A stretch of DNA of 64,000 bases from Paralithodes platypus (Eukaryota > Arthropoda > Malacostraca > Decapoda > Lithodidae): NCBI GenBank assembly GCA_032716605.1, contig CM064569.1:10233180-10297179 (forward strand). The letters run 5' to 3'. The position numbers were made by a program, and so were the translations under genes. Shown piece by piece: positions 10,738 through 21,927 of the stretch. The notes below the pieces were generated by a model. That model did not search any database, was not told the DNA's origin, and saw nothing but the letters and a program-made list of their open reading frames with translations. Within the stretch, counting starts at the first letter, position 1; each line of letters opens with the position of its first letter.

Positions 10738-13394
10738 AACATGGTCATGGTGCCTGGAGAAGTTTGACAAGAACGAAAGAATATTTCTGATTGGGGATAT
10801 GAATGGTAAGGTGGGTGATAGGAAAGTTGAGGGAGTGGTGGGAGGGTGGGGGGTACCATCAGAGGTGAATGGGAATGGTAGTACACTTGTGGACGTATGT
10901 GTGGGGAGGAGGCTGTGGATAGCCAACACCTTCTTCCGACACAGAATGATCCACAGGAACACGTGGAAACGGATGTTGACGATGAAGGATAAGACAGTGG
11001 TGGAACGAAAGTCATTGATTGATTATGTATGTGTGGATAAACGAATGAAGAAATCTGTGATGGATGCTAGGGTGTATAGGTGTATTGGAGGGGGTCTGTC
11101 TGATCATTATGTAGTGGTAGCTAAGGTTAGGATACAAAAGAAGTGGGTGAGGAGAGCGGGAGGGAGGCGAGAGGAGGGTGGAATGGTGAGGAGGGTGGAG
11201 AGGTTGCAGGAGGAGGAAGTCAGGGAGGAGTACAGGAGAGCAGTGGAAAGACGACTAGGTGGGTTCGACCTGGAAGTTATGGAGGAAGTGGAGGAGATGA
11301 GCAAGGTGTTTAAGGATGAGATCTGTGCAGCATGTGAGGAGGTGTGTGGAGTGAGGAGAAGAGGGAGGGGAGTGAAAGGTACAGCATGGTGGACAGAAGA
11401 GGTAAGAATAGCTGTGGAAGAAAAGAAGAAAGCATATAGAGAGTGGTTGGGTAGTAGAGGGAATGAAGATTCCGAGAGACAGAAACGAGCGAGGTACGTG
11501 GAGAGTAAGAGGGTGGTGAAGAGAGTAGTGAAGGAAAGTAAGAGAAGAGTAGATGAGGAATTTGGAAGGAATCTGAGTGTAAAATGGAGGGAGAGTAAGA
11601 AACTGTTCTGGAAAGAAGTCAAGAAAGTTAGGGAAGGTAGCAAGGGAAACAGTAAGGGTGTGAAAGATAAGAATGGGAGAATGCTAGCCGACAAGCAAGA
11701 GAGAGTCGAAAGATGGAGGGAGTACTTCAGTGAGTAGCTAAATGTAAGGAATGAAGAGCCAGCAAACATAGCTGGATATGGTATGGGAGGGAGAAGAAGA
11801 GAAGTAGTGGAGGAGGAGGTGGGGATCAGGAGGTCAGAAGTGTGGGAAGCCATGAAAAGAGTGAAGTTGGGGAAAGCACCAGGAACAGATGGAGTGTGTG
11901 GGGAAATGTTGAGGTATGGTGGTGAGATAGTGATAGAATGGGTATGGAAAATGTGCAAACTAGCATGGGAGAAGGGGAGTGCACCCGATGACTGGAAGAC
12001 TGGCATAATAGTCCCCCTATATAAGGGCAAAGGGGAAAGAGGAGTGTGTGGTAACCACCGAGGAATATGTCTTCTAAGCGTAGTAGGGAAGGTATACAGT
12101 AGGGTAGTGATTGAGAGAGTGAGAGTCAGAACAGAGAAATGGATAGGCGACGAGCAGGGAGGTTTTAGGAAGGGAAAAGGATGTGTAGATCAGATTTTTA
12201 CCCTGAATTGTGTTGTGGAGAAGTATCTGGAGAAGAAACAAAAGGTGTATGTTGCCTTTATGGACTTGGAGAAGGCCTATGACAGAGTGGATAGAGAAGG
12301 TTTGTGGAAAGTATTTAGAATATACGGAGTAGAGGGCAAGTTGCTGAAAGCAGTGAAGAGCATGTATGAGGGTGCAAAGGCGGCAGTATGTGTGGAGAGT
12401 GAGCAGAGCGAGTTCTTTGACCTGAATGTTGGTTTGAAACAGGGGTGTGTGATGTCCCCGTGGTTGTTTACTGTATATATGGATGGAGTTATGAAAGAAA
12501 TACTATCAAGAGCAGTGGATGTTGGTGTATCGCTGAAAAGGGAGGGAATTGAGTGGAAGCTACCTATACTGCTGTTTGCGGATGATACAGTTCCGATGAG
12601 TGATAATGAATGGGAGTTGCAGGGTCTGGTAAATGAGTTTGGAACAGTGTGCGAAAAACGGAATTTGAAGGTAAATACGGGGAAGAGCAAGGTTATGGTC
12701 TTCGAAAGGGGTGAAGTCACAGAGTGTGAGGTGAAGCTGAACGGTCAGGCTATGGAGATCGTCAACTCTTTAAGTATCTGGGCAGTGTGTTGAGTAAAGA
12801 TGGGACTATGGATGAAGAAGTGCGGGAGAGGGTACAACAGGGGAAGAGGGTTGTAGGAACGCTAAAAGCAGTAACAAGAAATAGAGTGGTCAGTATGGAA
12901 GTGAAGAAGTCCTTGCATGACAGTGTGGTAATCCCGACACTGACTTACGGAAGCGAAGCATGGACGTTGGGTGAGAGACTCAGACCAAGAGTGAGAGCAG
13001 TGGAAATGAATTACTTAAGGAGTGCGTGCGGAGTTACATGGAGGGATAGACAGAGTAATGAGGAAGTAAGAAGGTGTGGTGTGGAGGTAGATGTGCTGGA
13101 AAGTGTGAAAAGGAACAACTTGAGATGGTTCGGCCATATGGAACGTATGGAAAGTGAGAGAATGACTAAGAGGGTGTACGAGAGCGAGGTGGAGGGACAG
13201 AGGGGGAGAGGTAGACCGAATATGAGGTGGAAGGATGGAGTCAGGAACTACATGAACGAAGGCGGTGCTGGTTGGGGGGAGGGGCGTCGACTGACTGGGG
13301 ACAGAGGTGCATGGGGGCGGTTCGTTCGTGGCCACCCCTTCGGGGATCACGGCGTCAGGCAATAGATAGATAGATAGATAGAACATGGTCATGG
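10738..13394 (+). mobile_element. RTE-like LINE, 5' truncated, with target-site duplication
   Basis: The insertion is bounded by a 13-bp direct repeat, AACATGGTCATGG, at 10738-10750 and 13382-13394. The element itself is about 10751-13381. It starts inside the endonuclease domain, as expected for target-primed reverse transcription that ended early. It finishes with a run of GATA units (atagatagatagatagatag, 13363-13381); short tandem-repeat 3' ends instead of poly-A are typical of RTE elements. Confidence 0.88.
10751..13365 (+). pseudogene. RTE-like LINE ORF2 (endonuclease C-part plus reverse transcriptase)
   Basis: The order is: the endonuclease part with IGDMNGKVG and GGLSDHYVV, a basic linker, then RT with GKAPGTDGVCGEML, NHRGICLLSVVGKVYSRV, EQGGFRKGKGCVDQIF, VAFMDLEKAYDRVDREGLW, GLKQGCVMSPWLFTVYMDGV and LLFADDTVPMSD (catalytic aspartates in MDLEKAYD and FADD). 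A C-terminal region with TYGSEAW and NLRWFGHMERM ends at 13365. Two lesions split it: TAG at 11735-11737, after YFSE, and a one-base deletion near 12771, where the usual NSFKYLGSVL reading changes frame. The N-terminal half of the endonuclease is absent. The Met at 10715 belongs to flanking DNA. Confidence 0.9.
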
Positions 13395-13736
13395 AGATGA
13401 ACAGAACTTGTATAAATATGTGGGCAACTGCAGGCTACGTGATGGCTTGGTTTTGATATATTTTCCTAGTTAATATGCATTGAATTACGGTGGTGGTTCA
13501 TCTTCGTTCAAAATTAAGAAATAAACACCAAGAAAGATCGTGCCTCAGTCCATATTAACGATCGTCTATTTTTTTTAGTAGTGGGTGTTTACCTTACGCC
13601 CGAGAAGTATGTTCCATACCCCAGACTCTGGAATGAGGCCCGCATTTCCTTTCAACTTTATTTTTCCGGGTCCGATTTTCATATGTGACGTCACAGGCCC
13701 AAAAACGGACCCGCAAAAGACGGCTCGTGTGAACCG
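13395..13736. other. Left flank of P-like element 2
   Basis: No gene is seen. The last 170 bp contain GTGACGTCAC and gacggctcgtgtgaaccggg, the same end motif as the MITE hit by P-like element 1 (inverted). Confidence 0.45.
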
Positions 13737-14404
13737 GGCTTTACCACGGCCTTCTATATACAAGGCCTGTGCGATGGTCTCGTGACGTCAGCACTACGTC
13801 ACACACTTGGGTCATCGGTCTGTGACCTGACCATCACCCTTCCCTCACCACGGCTACTTACCTAGCAAGTCCTTAAACTCTGCGCGTGAGAAGGCAGCAT
13901 GTCTGTGTTTCTGTTTTAATCCAAGAATTCACGGATATATTCATGAGTAACTTGATTCATTGGTTCATATCACGATGCCAATAAGTGTTGTGTGCCATTG
14001 TGCAAAGGCAATTATGCCAGTGGCCCAAAAGTGTGTGTTTTTTGTTCCCAAAAAATGAAATATTGTCGACCGAGTGGCTTAGAGCTATAAAGGGAGACCA
14101 TTTTACTCCCAATCACAACAGCAAAGTAAGTAGATCTGCTTTATTATTATCACCATTGTTAGTGTTGTCGTTTGATTACAGTGCAAGTATTTTATAGCTT
14201 AATGTAATACCATATAAACGAGAAATTAAGGAAACTGTAGCGAGTCCTAGCTCAAATATGGCGGGTTCGGAGAAGTCAAGGTCAGATCTGCGTCAACCTA
14301 ATTTGACACGCTGAGAACTCTATAATTCATAATATTAATGTCTATCACTCTAGAACTATCCAAAAGTTGCTTTAAAGCTATTATTTTCCTATTTTTTTAT
14401 GTTA

Positions 14405-14563
14405 CATATTTTGATATACGTAATTAACTCAAACTTAATTAGATAATTGGCAATAATTAACAGAATGTGAAATAAAATAGTTACCCCTTACTTGATGCAT
14501 TTTCCCTTATGCTCTATCAAATAGCTCATTGGATACCTCATTTCTCCATATACAGTATATTGT

Positions 14564-14638
<75 letters not shown>

Positions 14639-14804
14639 TGCACATACAATATACTGTATATGGAGAAATAAGGTATCCAATGAACTATTTGATAGATCAT
14701 AAGGGAAAACGCATCAAGTAAGGGGTAACTATTTTATTTCACATTTTGTTAATTATCGCCAATTATCTTATTCAGTTTTAGTTAATTACGTATATCAAAA
14801 TATG
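14405..14804. repeat. Foldback element with a TA-repeat centre
   Basis: Near-identical inverted arms of about 170 bp (14405-14574 and 14632-14804), beginning catattttgatatacgtaat and ending in its complement, around a (TA)n core of about 58 bp. It has the shape of a foldback MITE; no target duplication was resolved because the flanks are TA-rich. Confidence 0.85.
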
Positions 14805-14810
14805 ATATAT

Positions 14811-14890
<80 letters not shown>

Positions 14891-14940
14891 ATATATACTG
14901 TATATATATATACTGTATATATATATATATATATATATAT
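14804..14940. repeat. TA microsatellite with TACTGTATA interruptions
   Basis: Alternating TA broken by three ATACTGTAT blocks. It directly abuts the 3' tail of the following SINE. Confidence 0.9.
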
Positions 14941-15090
14941 ATCCTCACCAGGATTCGAACCCACTCACTCCAGGTATATTTGGGAGAGTCGGGCACCGTA
15001 ACCACTCGGCCATGAGCGGATAAAAAGAAAGCAACCTTAGTGAGTGGGTTCGAATCCTGGTGAGGATACCTCTTACCCAAACTGTCGTAC
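14941..15090 (-). mobile_element. tRNA-derived SINE family C, minus copy plus partial plus copy
   Basis: Minus strand: A-box-like tggccgagtggttacggtgc and B-box ggttcgaatcctggtgagga, resembling a class II (Ser/Leu-like) tRNA with a longer variable region. A partial plus-strand tail (15038-15090) follows directly, so two fragments are back to back. The related copy is at 15285-15425. Confidence 0.65.
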
Positions 15091-15284
15091 ATAATCGTAT
15101 ATAATTGATATTTGTCATTTCAGAGAGGTTCCATAATAGTATCAGGACGATTAAACATCGTATATCACTTAACCGAGTTGGCGTGGGGGAAGCGTAAAAA
15201 TAGTCATGGTCGAAGTCTAATAAACTCACCGCGTGTTCGAAGGCATAGTCCTCCACGAGACTAAAAACCTGGTTCTTCAAATAA

Positions 15285-15445
15285 GAACTAAGGTTGCTTT
15301 CCTTTTATCCGCTCATGGCCGAGTGGTTACGGTGCCCGACTCTCCCAAATATAACTGGAGTGAGTGGGTTCGAATCCTGGTGAGGATACCTCTTACCCAA
15401 CCTGTCGTACATAATCGTACATAATTGATATATATATATATATAT
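15285..15445 (+). mobile_element. tRNA-derived SINE family C, plus copy
   Basis: Plus-strand head gctcatggccgagtggttac, then gggttcgaatcctggtgagg, then ccaacctgtcgtacataatc and a TA microsatellite tail (15427-15445). The same head and tail occur at 14941-15090. It is not a functional tRNA gene, since the anticodon arm region is disrupted. Confidence 0.65.
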
Positions 15446-15529
15446 ACTAGTCGAAACTTTTTGCAGTATTCCATTTATTTTATGTTAGTTTCTTTCACTT
15501 GAGATGGGTTTTTAATATGCTGAAGCAGT

Positions 15530-15764
15530 ACTATATATGTTGCAGCAGTACTATATATGCTGCAGCAGTACTATATATGCTGCAGCAGTACTATATATGC
15601 TGCAGCAGTACTATATATGCTGCAGCAGTACTATATATGCTGCAGCAGTACTATATATGTTGCAGCAGTACTATATACTGTATGCTGCAGCAGTACTATA
15701 TATGCTGCAGCAGTACTATATATGCTGCAGCAGTACTATATATGCTGCAGCAGTACTATATATT
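15530..15764. repeat. 20-bp minisatellite, self-complementary unit
   Basis: About eleven units of gcagtactatatatgctgca in tandem with one short irregular unit near 15675. The unit contains TGCTGCAGCA and TATATA palindromes, so single strands would fold. Reading frames across it are repeats of Leu-Gln-Gln-Tyr-Tyr-type peptides without meaning. Confidence 0.92.
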
Positions 15765-18189
15765 TAATTCGTGTTATGATATAATTGGCTAATAAAGCCA
15801 ATATTTCTGGATCCATTCACGAGCACTTATATTTGATTGTAGTTATATATTCGTTAAGGCCACACATACTGTATGTAAGCATATATTAACAGAACTTTTA
15901 ACATGTACAGTAGGCATATAAGTTAACATATGGAGACATACTAAATATAATACGAATTTTCATAATTACTTAAGTGCATAGACATTGGTAACATGACGAT
16001 AACGGTTTACAGTAGGCTAACTATAGACCTCTTGCAACAGGGCCGAAGTTACTTCTACTAATTAATCCCAACACAATGGCACAATATTTTACCATTTATT
16101 TTGGCTACGATTTTATTAAGTTTAAAAAGGACCATGTTACTCACTATTTTGATAGATGTCTTGATTTAAACATTATTGGAAATACAAAAAATACATACCT
16201 TCACTGAACGTTCACAATACCAACAGTACCTCGACTGAGTGAGAAGAAAATTATTAAATATTTTCAATTATCTATACAGTAGTTATACTAGGTTTGTTTC
16301 TTATCTTGGGTATTTATATATATTTATATTATGCTATAAATTCAAATAATCCTACTAATATAATTAATAGTTACTATTACAATACCAACTGTTTATTTTA
16401 AATATGATAGTTCATGCTCACAAACAATCGGTCAGTATAAGTAACACATTCCACTCATCTGTTTACAGGTGTGTGAACTACACACAGAGGATATATATCC
16501 TACAGAGGATATATAGAGAGAGACGTCATGCTTTGATGAGAGAACTGGGTTCAAACTTACAGCCAAATTAAAAATTCCAATGCTTCGTAAGGGAGCAGTC
16601 CCACCAACGATACCGAACTGTCCCTCCTATCTATCAAGAACACCTTCGTCGAGAGAATCACCAGTAGGAAGGAGATGTAGAAAGGAAGAGGTTTCACATA
16701 GGATTCAGAGTCATATGTGTAGTAACAGATAACAATGCCATCCATAGGAAGGCTATGTCATATTTTGCTTTGCCTCCAAAATTATCAATAGTATATACTC
16801 ACCCTACTCTGAATTCTAGGCATCTCTTTTTTCTGTTCGATTCAGTACATCTATTGAAATGTATTAGGAATAACTGGCTAAATCAAAAAGACATTAATAA
16901 GTGCATGAAATTTCCAGTTTTCATTTGATGACTTACGTTGTACAGCAACACAAATCTGCACTGCACCCTTCACTACTTTAAGGAAACTTCACTCTTTGGA
17001 AGCAGACCGCTCTTAAAACATGCTTATAAACTTACATTAAAGTCATCATGTCCCTCTAATCTAGAAAAACATAATGTAAATTTAGTTCAACACATATTTA
17101 ATGAGTACGTCATTCAAGCACTCCTATCTATAGGGGGAAAAAATGGTTTGCCTTTCTTTGATGATGTCGCAGATTATATAAAGATAATCTATGTTTGGTG
17201 GACAGTCATGAACGTAAATTCTCCATTTAAGGGTTGTCGGCTCAATAACAAAGATGCTAGTCCATTAACTAATAATATCAATGATGAAAGTTATTTATTC
17301 CTGGAATTTTGTTGTAACTGGTTAGAGATTTGGGATGGCATAGCAGAAGTCGGTGGTAAATCAACTAAGGAAAAATTTACCTCACTGAAACATACAACCC
17401 ATGCAATGATTGAGGTAACCAATTATTGCATAAATGAACTTAAAATGAAATATATATTAACAGGAAAATTTCAGACCGATCAACTTGAGACCAGGTTCAG
17501 TAAATATCGACAGCTTGCAGGTTGCAATTACAATATATCTGTCCGACAAGTATTTGAGTGTGACAAAAATTGAGGATGATATCGGTACTGAAGATACCCT
17601 TTCAAAATTTTCAAAATCATCGTATAGATTTGTCTAAATTTGAGGAAACAAAGTGGGAGAAAATGGAAATTAATAATTTGGTAAATATCCCAAGCTTTGA
17701 CATAGATGTAACACAGGATGATATTGAAAAGAGCATGGACCTTCTTCCAGTTATAACTTACTTGGCTAACTACTGTTGCTATGCGGTGTCCAAAAAACTG
17801 AAATGTAATTTTTGTAAAGACCTTACTAGTCATGAAAATTTAGAACATTTTCCAGACAATAACAGCTACATACAGGGTATTAGCAGAGGTTCTTTACTAT
17901 ATCCTAATGATTCTGTAGTTAACATTATTATGTATATATACAACGACAATGTTACATAGTCAGTTTAATTATATATCGAGGAGTAAGCATAAATATGAAG
18001 AGTGTAAGTGGGAATATGTGAGAGTGTGAGCCCACCACCCAGCCCGAGAGTGGCCTGGGTTTGTGACGTCACGGGCCAGCGCTCAGGCCTTGTATATAGA
18101 AGGCCGTGGCTTTACTGGGGCCTGGGCTCAGTGGGCTGTCAGCTTGCCTTGAGCTGGGCCTGCTGGCGTGTTTTCATTCTCTCACTACT

Positions 18190-19636
18190 TTGTTCTAAAG
18201 GAAGCTAAGGATGAGCTCTCCAAACCACTGACATTACTAGTCAATAAATCCTTGCAGTCTGGAACTATGCCCGATCAGTGGAAGCTAGCCAACGTAACAC
18301 CGATATTAAAAAAAGGTAGCAAATCCCTACCCAGTAACTATCGTCCAATTAGCTTAAACTCAGTTGTATGTAAAATGCTAGAAACGGTCATACGAGACAG
18401 ACTCGTAAATCACTTAGAGGAAAATAACATACTTAAAGATACTCAACACGGCTTTCGTAAAAAACGTTCCTGTTTAACAAACCTCTTAGACTTCTTCCAC
18501 GATATCCTCAACCTCTACGATGAGAGTAAAGCTGTAGATATTATATACCTTGATTTTCAAAAGGCCTTTGACAAAGTTCCCCACAAACGTTTACTGCTAA
18601 AACTAAAAGCGCATGGAATACAAGACGGTGTGTTGAAATGGATAGAAAATTGGCTCAGCGACAGAAAGCAAAGAGTAGTCATAAACGGTAAGGCATCTAA
18701 ATGGACCAATGTAAGTAGCGGGGTACCCCAGGGATCGGTACTAGGACCAATTCTCTTTCTAATTTACATCAACGACATAGATGAGGGTCTCACCTGTACA
18801 ATCTCAAAATTTGCTGACGATACAAAAATTGCAAATAGCGTACTCTCAAAAGAACAAGTTGACGATATGCAACACAATCTAGATAAATTGTCATGTTGGG
18901 CCCAAATTTGGCAAATGAGTTTCAATGCGGATAAATGTAAAGTACTACATATCGGATACCTAAATGAGAAAGCAAACTATTCGATGAATGGCACTCAGCT
19001 TAAGAATGTAAACAGAGAAACCGATCTGGGAGTAACAATATCGAGTAACCTAAAACCGAGTCAACAATGTTCAGAAGTTGTTAAGAAGGCAAACAAAATA
19101 ATTGGTTTATAGGCAGGTCATTTGAGCATAAATCCAAAGAAGTTATCCTAACCCTTTACAATTCCTTAGTCCGCCCTCTTCTGGAATACTGCGTTCAATC
19201 CTGGTGCCCTTATTACCAAAAAGATATAAACAAGCTAGAACGAGTTCAACGTAGAGTTACCAAAATGATACCTAGCCTAAAGAACAAACCATACGAAGAG
19301 CGTCTTAGAGAATTAAATCTATTTCCTTTAACCCAGCGCAGATTAAGAGGTGACTTAATTAAAGTGTTCAAAATCATCAAAGGTATCGACAATATGAACT
19401 GTAGTAAGTACTTCACTATCGACCAATCTAATTACACGCGGGGAAACGGTTGCAAAATTATTGGTAAATCCTTTAACTCACACGAATCTAAGAATTTCTT
19501 CTTCAATCGAGTTGTCAACTTGTGGAATGGGCTTCCCCGAAACGTTATAGACTGCATCACCGTTGATTCATTTAAACTTCGCCTAGACAAATATCTCGCA
19601 TCAAACCCGCGACTGACTGCGTTTCTAAATGAATAA
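18190..19636 (+). pseudogene. CR1 LINE reverse transcriptase (frameshifted)
   Basis: RT motifs in order: NYRPISLNSVVCKMLE, TQHGFRKKRSC, IIYLDFQKAFDKVPH, SGVPQGSVLGPILFLIYIND, KFADDTKIANSV (catalytic FADD), and the thumb region LGVTISSNLKPSQQC. A one-base deletion near 19107 shifts the frame. The C-terminal part then continues from GRSFEHKSKEVIL through LERVQRRVTKMIPSL to NVIDCITVDSFKLRLDKYL and the stop at 19636. The 5' third of ORF2, including the endonuclease, is absent. It is nearly identical to 30283-31719 and was probably made from a close relative. Confidence 0.92.
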
Positions 19637-19862
19637 CTTTATTTTATCCCCCCCTCAGTTACTAACCCATCTGTCCCCTACTAACTTCCTAATCCTGCCA
19701 CGGACATTAGTTCCAGGGCAGTAATTCCCTTTCCAATGTTACCTTACCCACTCTAAACTACTGTTTGGACACTTGATCCTCAGTGTTTTGGAGGACAAGC
19801 AACCTAGAAGGGTCACTAGATCTGTTGTTGCTTGATTTCCTTTGTACTCCTTTGTACTATGA
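18190..19862 (+). mobile_element. CR1-type LINE copy 1, 5' truncated
   Basis: Starts inside ORF2 at the codons for LKEAKDELSK and ends with the family's 3' end, a doubled CCTTTGTACT followed by atg at 19862. The 3' untranslated region (19637-19862) matches that of copy 2 (31720-31941). No target duplication is visible. Confidence 0.85.
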
Positions 19863-21880
19863 CTTCACACTCCATCAAGGGCACTCTCAAGTGTGTGAGG
19901 GAGGGGTGGTGGTATAGGGATGGAGGGGAGGGGGGGGGGAGAAAGTAGTGGAGGGAGCTGGAGAGGGAGGAGGGGGAGGGGGGAGGAATAAGAGGGAGGG
20001 CTCACCAAGTTTCCCCCCACTGGCGCGTTTTGTGTACAGTTGATCAAGCTGGGCCCACCCTCGCTCTGGGAATCACAGTTTTATGCAAAGTACAGTCGGT
20101 TCCATAAGATGTTGCACAGGGTATTCCCACCATCCACCCTCCCAGGGAGGAAGGGATTATTTGGTAATGTTGGTATCCCTACACAAACCACCGGAATCCC
20201 CCACTCTCCAATTTCTTCCCTCCCTTTACCCCCAACACTTTCTCTCTCCCTCCCCCACTCACCCGTCATGTAGCGTTCTTTACCCTTAGCTGTTTTTTGT
20301 TGTTTACGTATTTTATTGTAAATCTTGCAACATTTATTTACACGTGACCATAAATACCCCTTCTTTCTCTTTAAACACTTTAAAACCTTCCACTACAGCC
20401 AGGCTATCATTTGAAGATTTTACTCAGGTTAGGAAGGACCTTTACGAATCAAAGGTGTAAACGCGAAATCAGGTAACCCTCTGACTCTCTCATGTGCTTC
20501 CTAACTTGAATTAATTCAGTTAGTGATGGCCAACATGAAATCCATAAAGGCATCGTCCTATTGAAGAGGTTTATTTGTATTGCATGTATCCAAGTGTTTA
20601 GATGAATAATTACAAACACATCTTTTGGCTCAATTGTATTCTGTAGTATACTAAATTTGCAATACACAATTAAAATAATGTTTTGTGCATGATTAATACA
20701 GTTACACAATTTTAGTTAATTGAAATACAAATACATACAATACAACAGCATACCGGTTGTGATATCATCTTTTGCAAACAATAGACAAACATAATTCAAG
20801 CACACCCACATACACAGCCATATATACAGAAGGTAATATAAACCGAGAGAGTTATATAGACAATACAGAAATATGATATAAATATTTAAATGTTAATGTT
20901 GAAATTGAGTGTTTGGTACTAAATCACCAATATTGACTGTTACTAAAATAATCAAAGACTGACATGGAAAGATATTGATAGACATATATTGTAAGAAGAA
21001 ATTGTATATAAAACATATAAGCATACTAATATGGAAATATACAAATGAACGAGTGGGTCAAATAAAGCAAATCTCTTGTAGATCCAATTCATAGGTTCCA
21101 ATGCATTTTGAGGAAAATACAGCACTTGATCATAATACCAAATAAAAATTAAAATTATGTTAATCATGCGAAACCATTAGTACAGATTTACTAATAATTC
21201 GGTAATTCCTTATTTTCCCCTTTATAAACTCCCTTATAGGACTTATCGATCATACTTTGTAACCTTGCAATAAGCAGTCTTAAATAAACTAAGGACAATG
21301 CCGGATACGTTTCTTCAATTAATGGGGGGGGGGGAGACTATAAACAAAAGAATTATGACTTAAAATAATAGATGTATTTAAGCAGGTCATGCATACTAAA
21401 GTGTACAATAGGCAGTAAAGCTTACTTACTGCAAATAACATAACCACACATACAAACCCAATAATAGGGTATATTAGATATGAAAACATGGGAAGTCACC
21501 TAAGGCCAGGGTAATAGGTCGGAAAAAAGGAAACTTAAAACAAGCTAGGGAAAACGAATTGGGGTGAAGTAAATTATGATTAATAGACAGGAGGCAAACT
21601 CCTGAAATTGGATGAAGAAGAGAAACGCACGAGACAAAGGAAAAACATAATTACAGAAACTATCGTAAGGCAAACCAATGGACAGACAAGAATAAGGACG
21701 AGTAGTAAAACAAATATGAAGACATTTACATAAAAAAATGAGGAAATGTTACGCGAAAAGCAAAGCGGTACAGAGTCGTAAATTATAAATAATAATACAT
21801 ATTGTAGGCATGTATAGAATTTAATAAACCGATAAACGGTAGAACAGCTAGAAGAAAGTCCATTAAATAAGAAAAATAAC
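19863..21880. other. Non-coding interval
   Basis: No supported gene. A G-rich tract with (GGGA)-type runs lies at 19900-19990, and the rest is AT-rich. Short ORFs carry no recognisable motif. Confidence 0.45.
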
Positions 21881-21885
21881 CCGGG

Positions 21886-21927
21886 AGAGCGCATACCTCC
21901 GCCACCGCTGGCGGAGGTATGCGCTCT
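21886..21927. repeat. Perfect 19-bp hairpin
   Basis: Arms agagcgcatacctccgcca and tggcggaggtatgcgctct around a CCGC loop. The arm shares GGCGGAGGTA with the end of the adjacent repeat at 22209-22218. Confidence 0.9.

Larger units (their letters stand above)
14126..16468 (+). other. Intron of the P-like transposase
   Basis: Bounded by GTAAGT (14126-14131) and TTTACAG (16462-16468). Joining the exons in phase completes the THAP C2CH ligand set, which is the main support. All later insertions inside P-like element 2 lie in this intron. Confidence 0.7.
13975..17959 (+). pseudogene. P-element/THAP9-like transposase, two exons, broken
   Basis: Exon 1 (13975-14125) encodes a THAP domain: KCCVPLCKGNYASGPKV in one frame, then FPKNEILSTEWLRAIKGDHF in another after a frameshift, ending NHNSK at a GTAAGT donor (14126). 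An acceptor TTTACAG ends at 16468 and exon 2 opens VCELHTEDIYP, which supplies the C-x2-H zinc ligands in the correct phase. Exon 2 continues with TGFKLTAKLKIPMLRKGAVP, then after a gap RHLFFLFDSVHLLKCIRNNW, and the P-type C-terminus GKFQTDQLETRFSKYRQLAG, NYNISVRQV, LPVITYLANYCCY and SRGSLLYPNDSVVNI, stopping at 17957-17959. Stops (16514-16516 and near 16928) and frameshifts (near 17570) inactivate it, and a middle part of the transposase appears deleted. Confidence 0.85.
13745..18107 (+). mobile_element. P-element-like transposon 2
   Basis: The inverted repeats start CACGGCCTTCTATATACAAG at 13745 and are matched by the reverse complement ending at 18107, with similarity continuing to a GTGACGTCA about 45 bp inside each end. 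The flanks are an exact 8-bp GGCTTTAC at 13737-13744 and 18108-18115; the left repeat has one extra terminal base. The element carries a THAP exon, a 2.3-kb intron and a transposase C-terminus in the plus orientation. Later insertions are a foldback repeat, two SINEs and a minisatellite, all in the intron. Confidence 0.85.

Noticed and set aside
11107..12030. 307-codon minus-strand ORF
   Set aside because: Ser/Leu-rich antisense shadow of the RTE-like ORF2, which is purine-rich on the plus strand.
14488..15092. Tyr/Ile-repeat ORFs
   Set aside because: Translation of TA microsatellites.
15530..15764. Possible CRISPR array because of regular repeats
   Set aside because: The units are contiguous with no unique spacers, and the genome is eukaryotic.
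15499..15792. ORFs of repeated Leu-Gln-Gln-Tyr-Tyr type
   Set aside because: Translation of the 20-bp minisatellite in three frames.
17570..17959. Independent 129-codon gene
   Set aside because: It is the frameshifted C-terminus of the P-like transposase, continuing motifs from the frame before it.
13745..18107. A host THAP9-like gene instead of a transposon
   Set aside because: Terminal inverted repeats and the 8-bp duplication show a mobile element, and the frame is broken.
20390..20450. Possible repeat pair with 38160-38220 (gaagattttaynca and aggaaggaccttt words)
   Set aside because: Similarity is short and broken; not enough to define an element.
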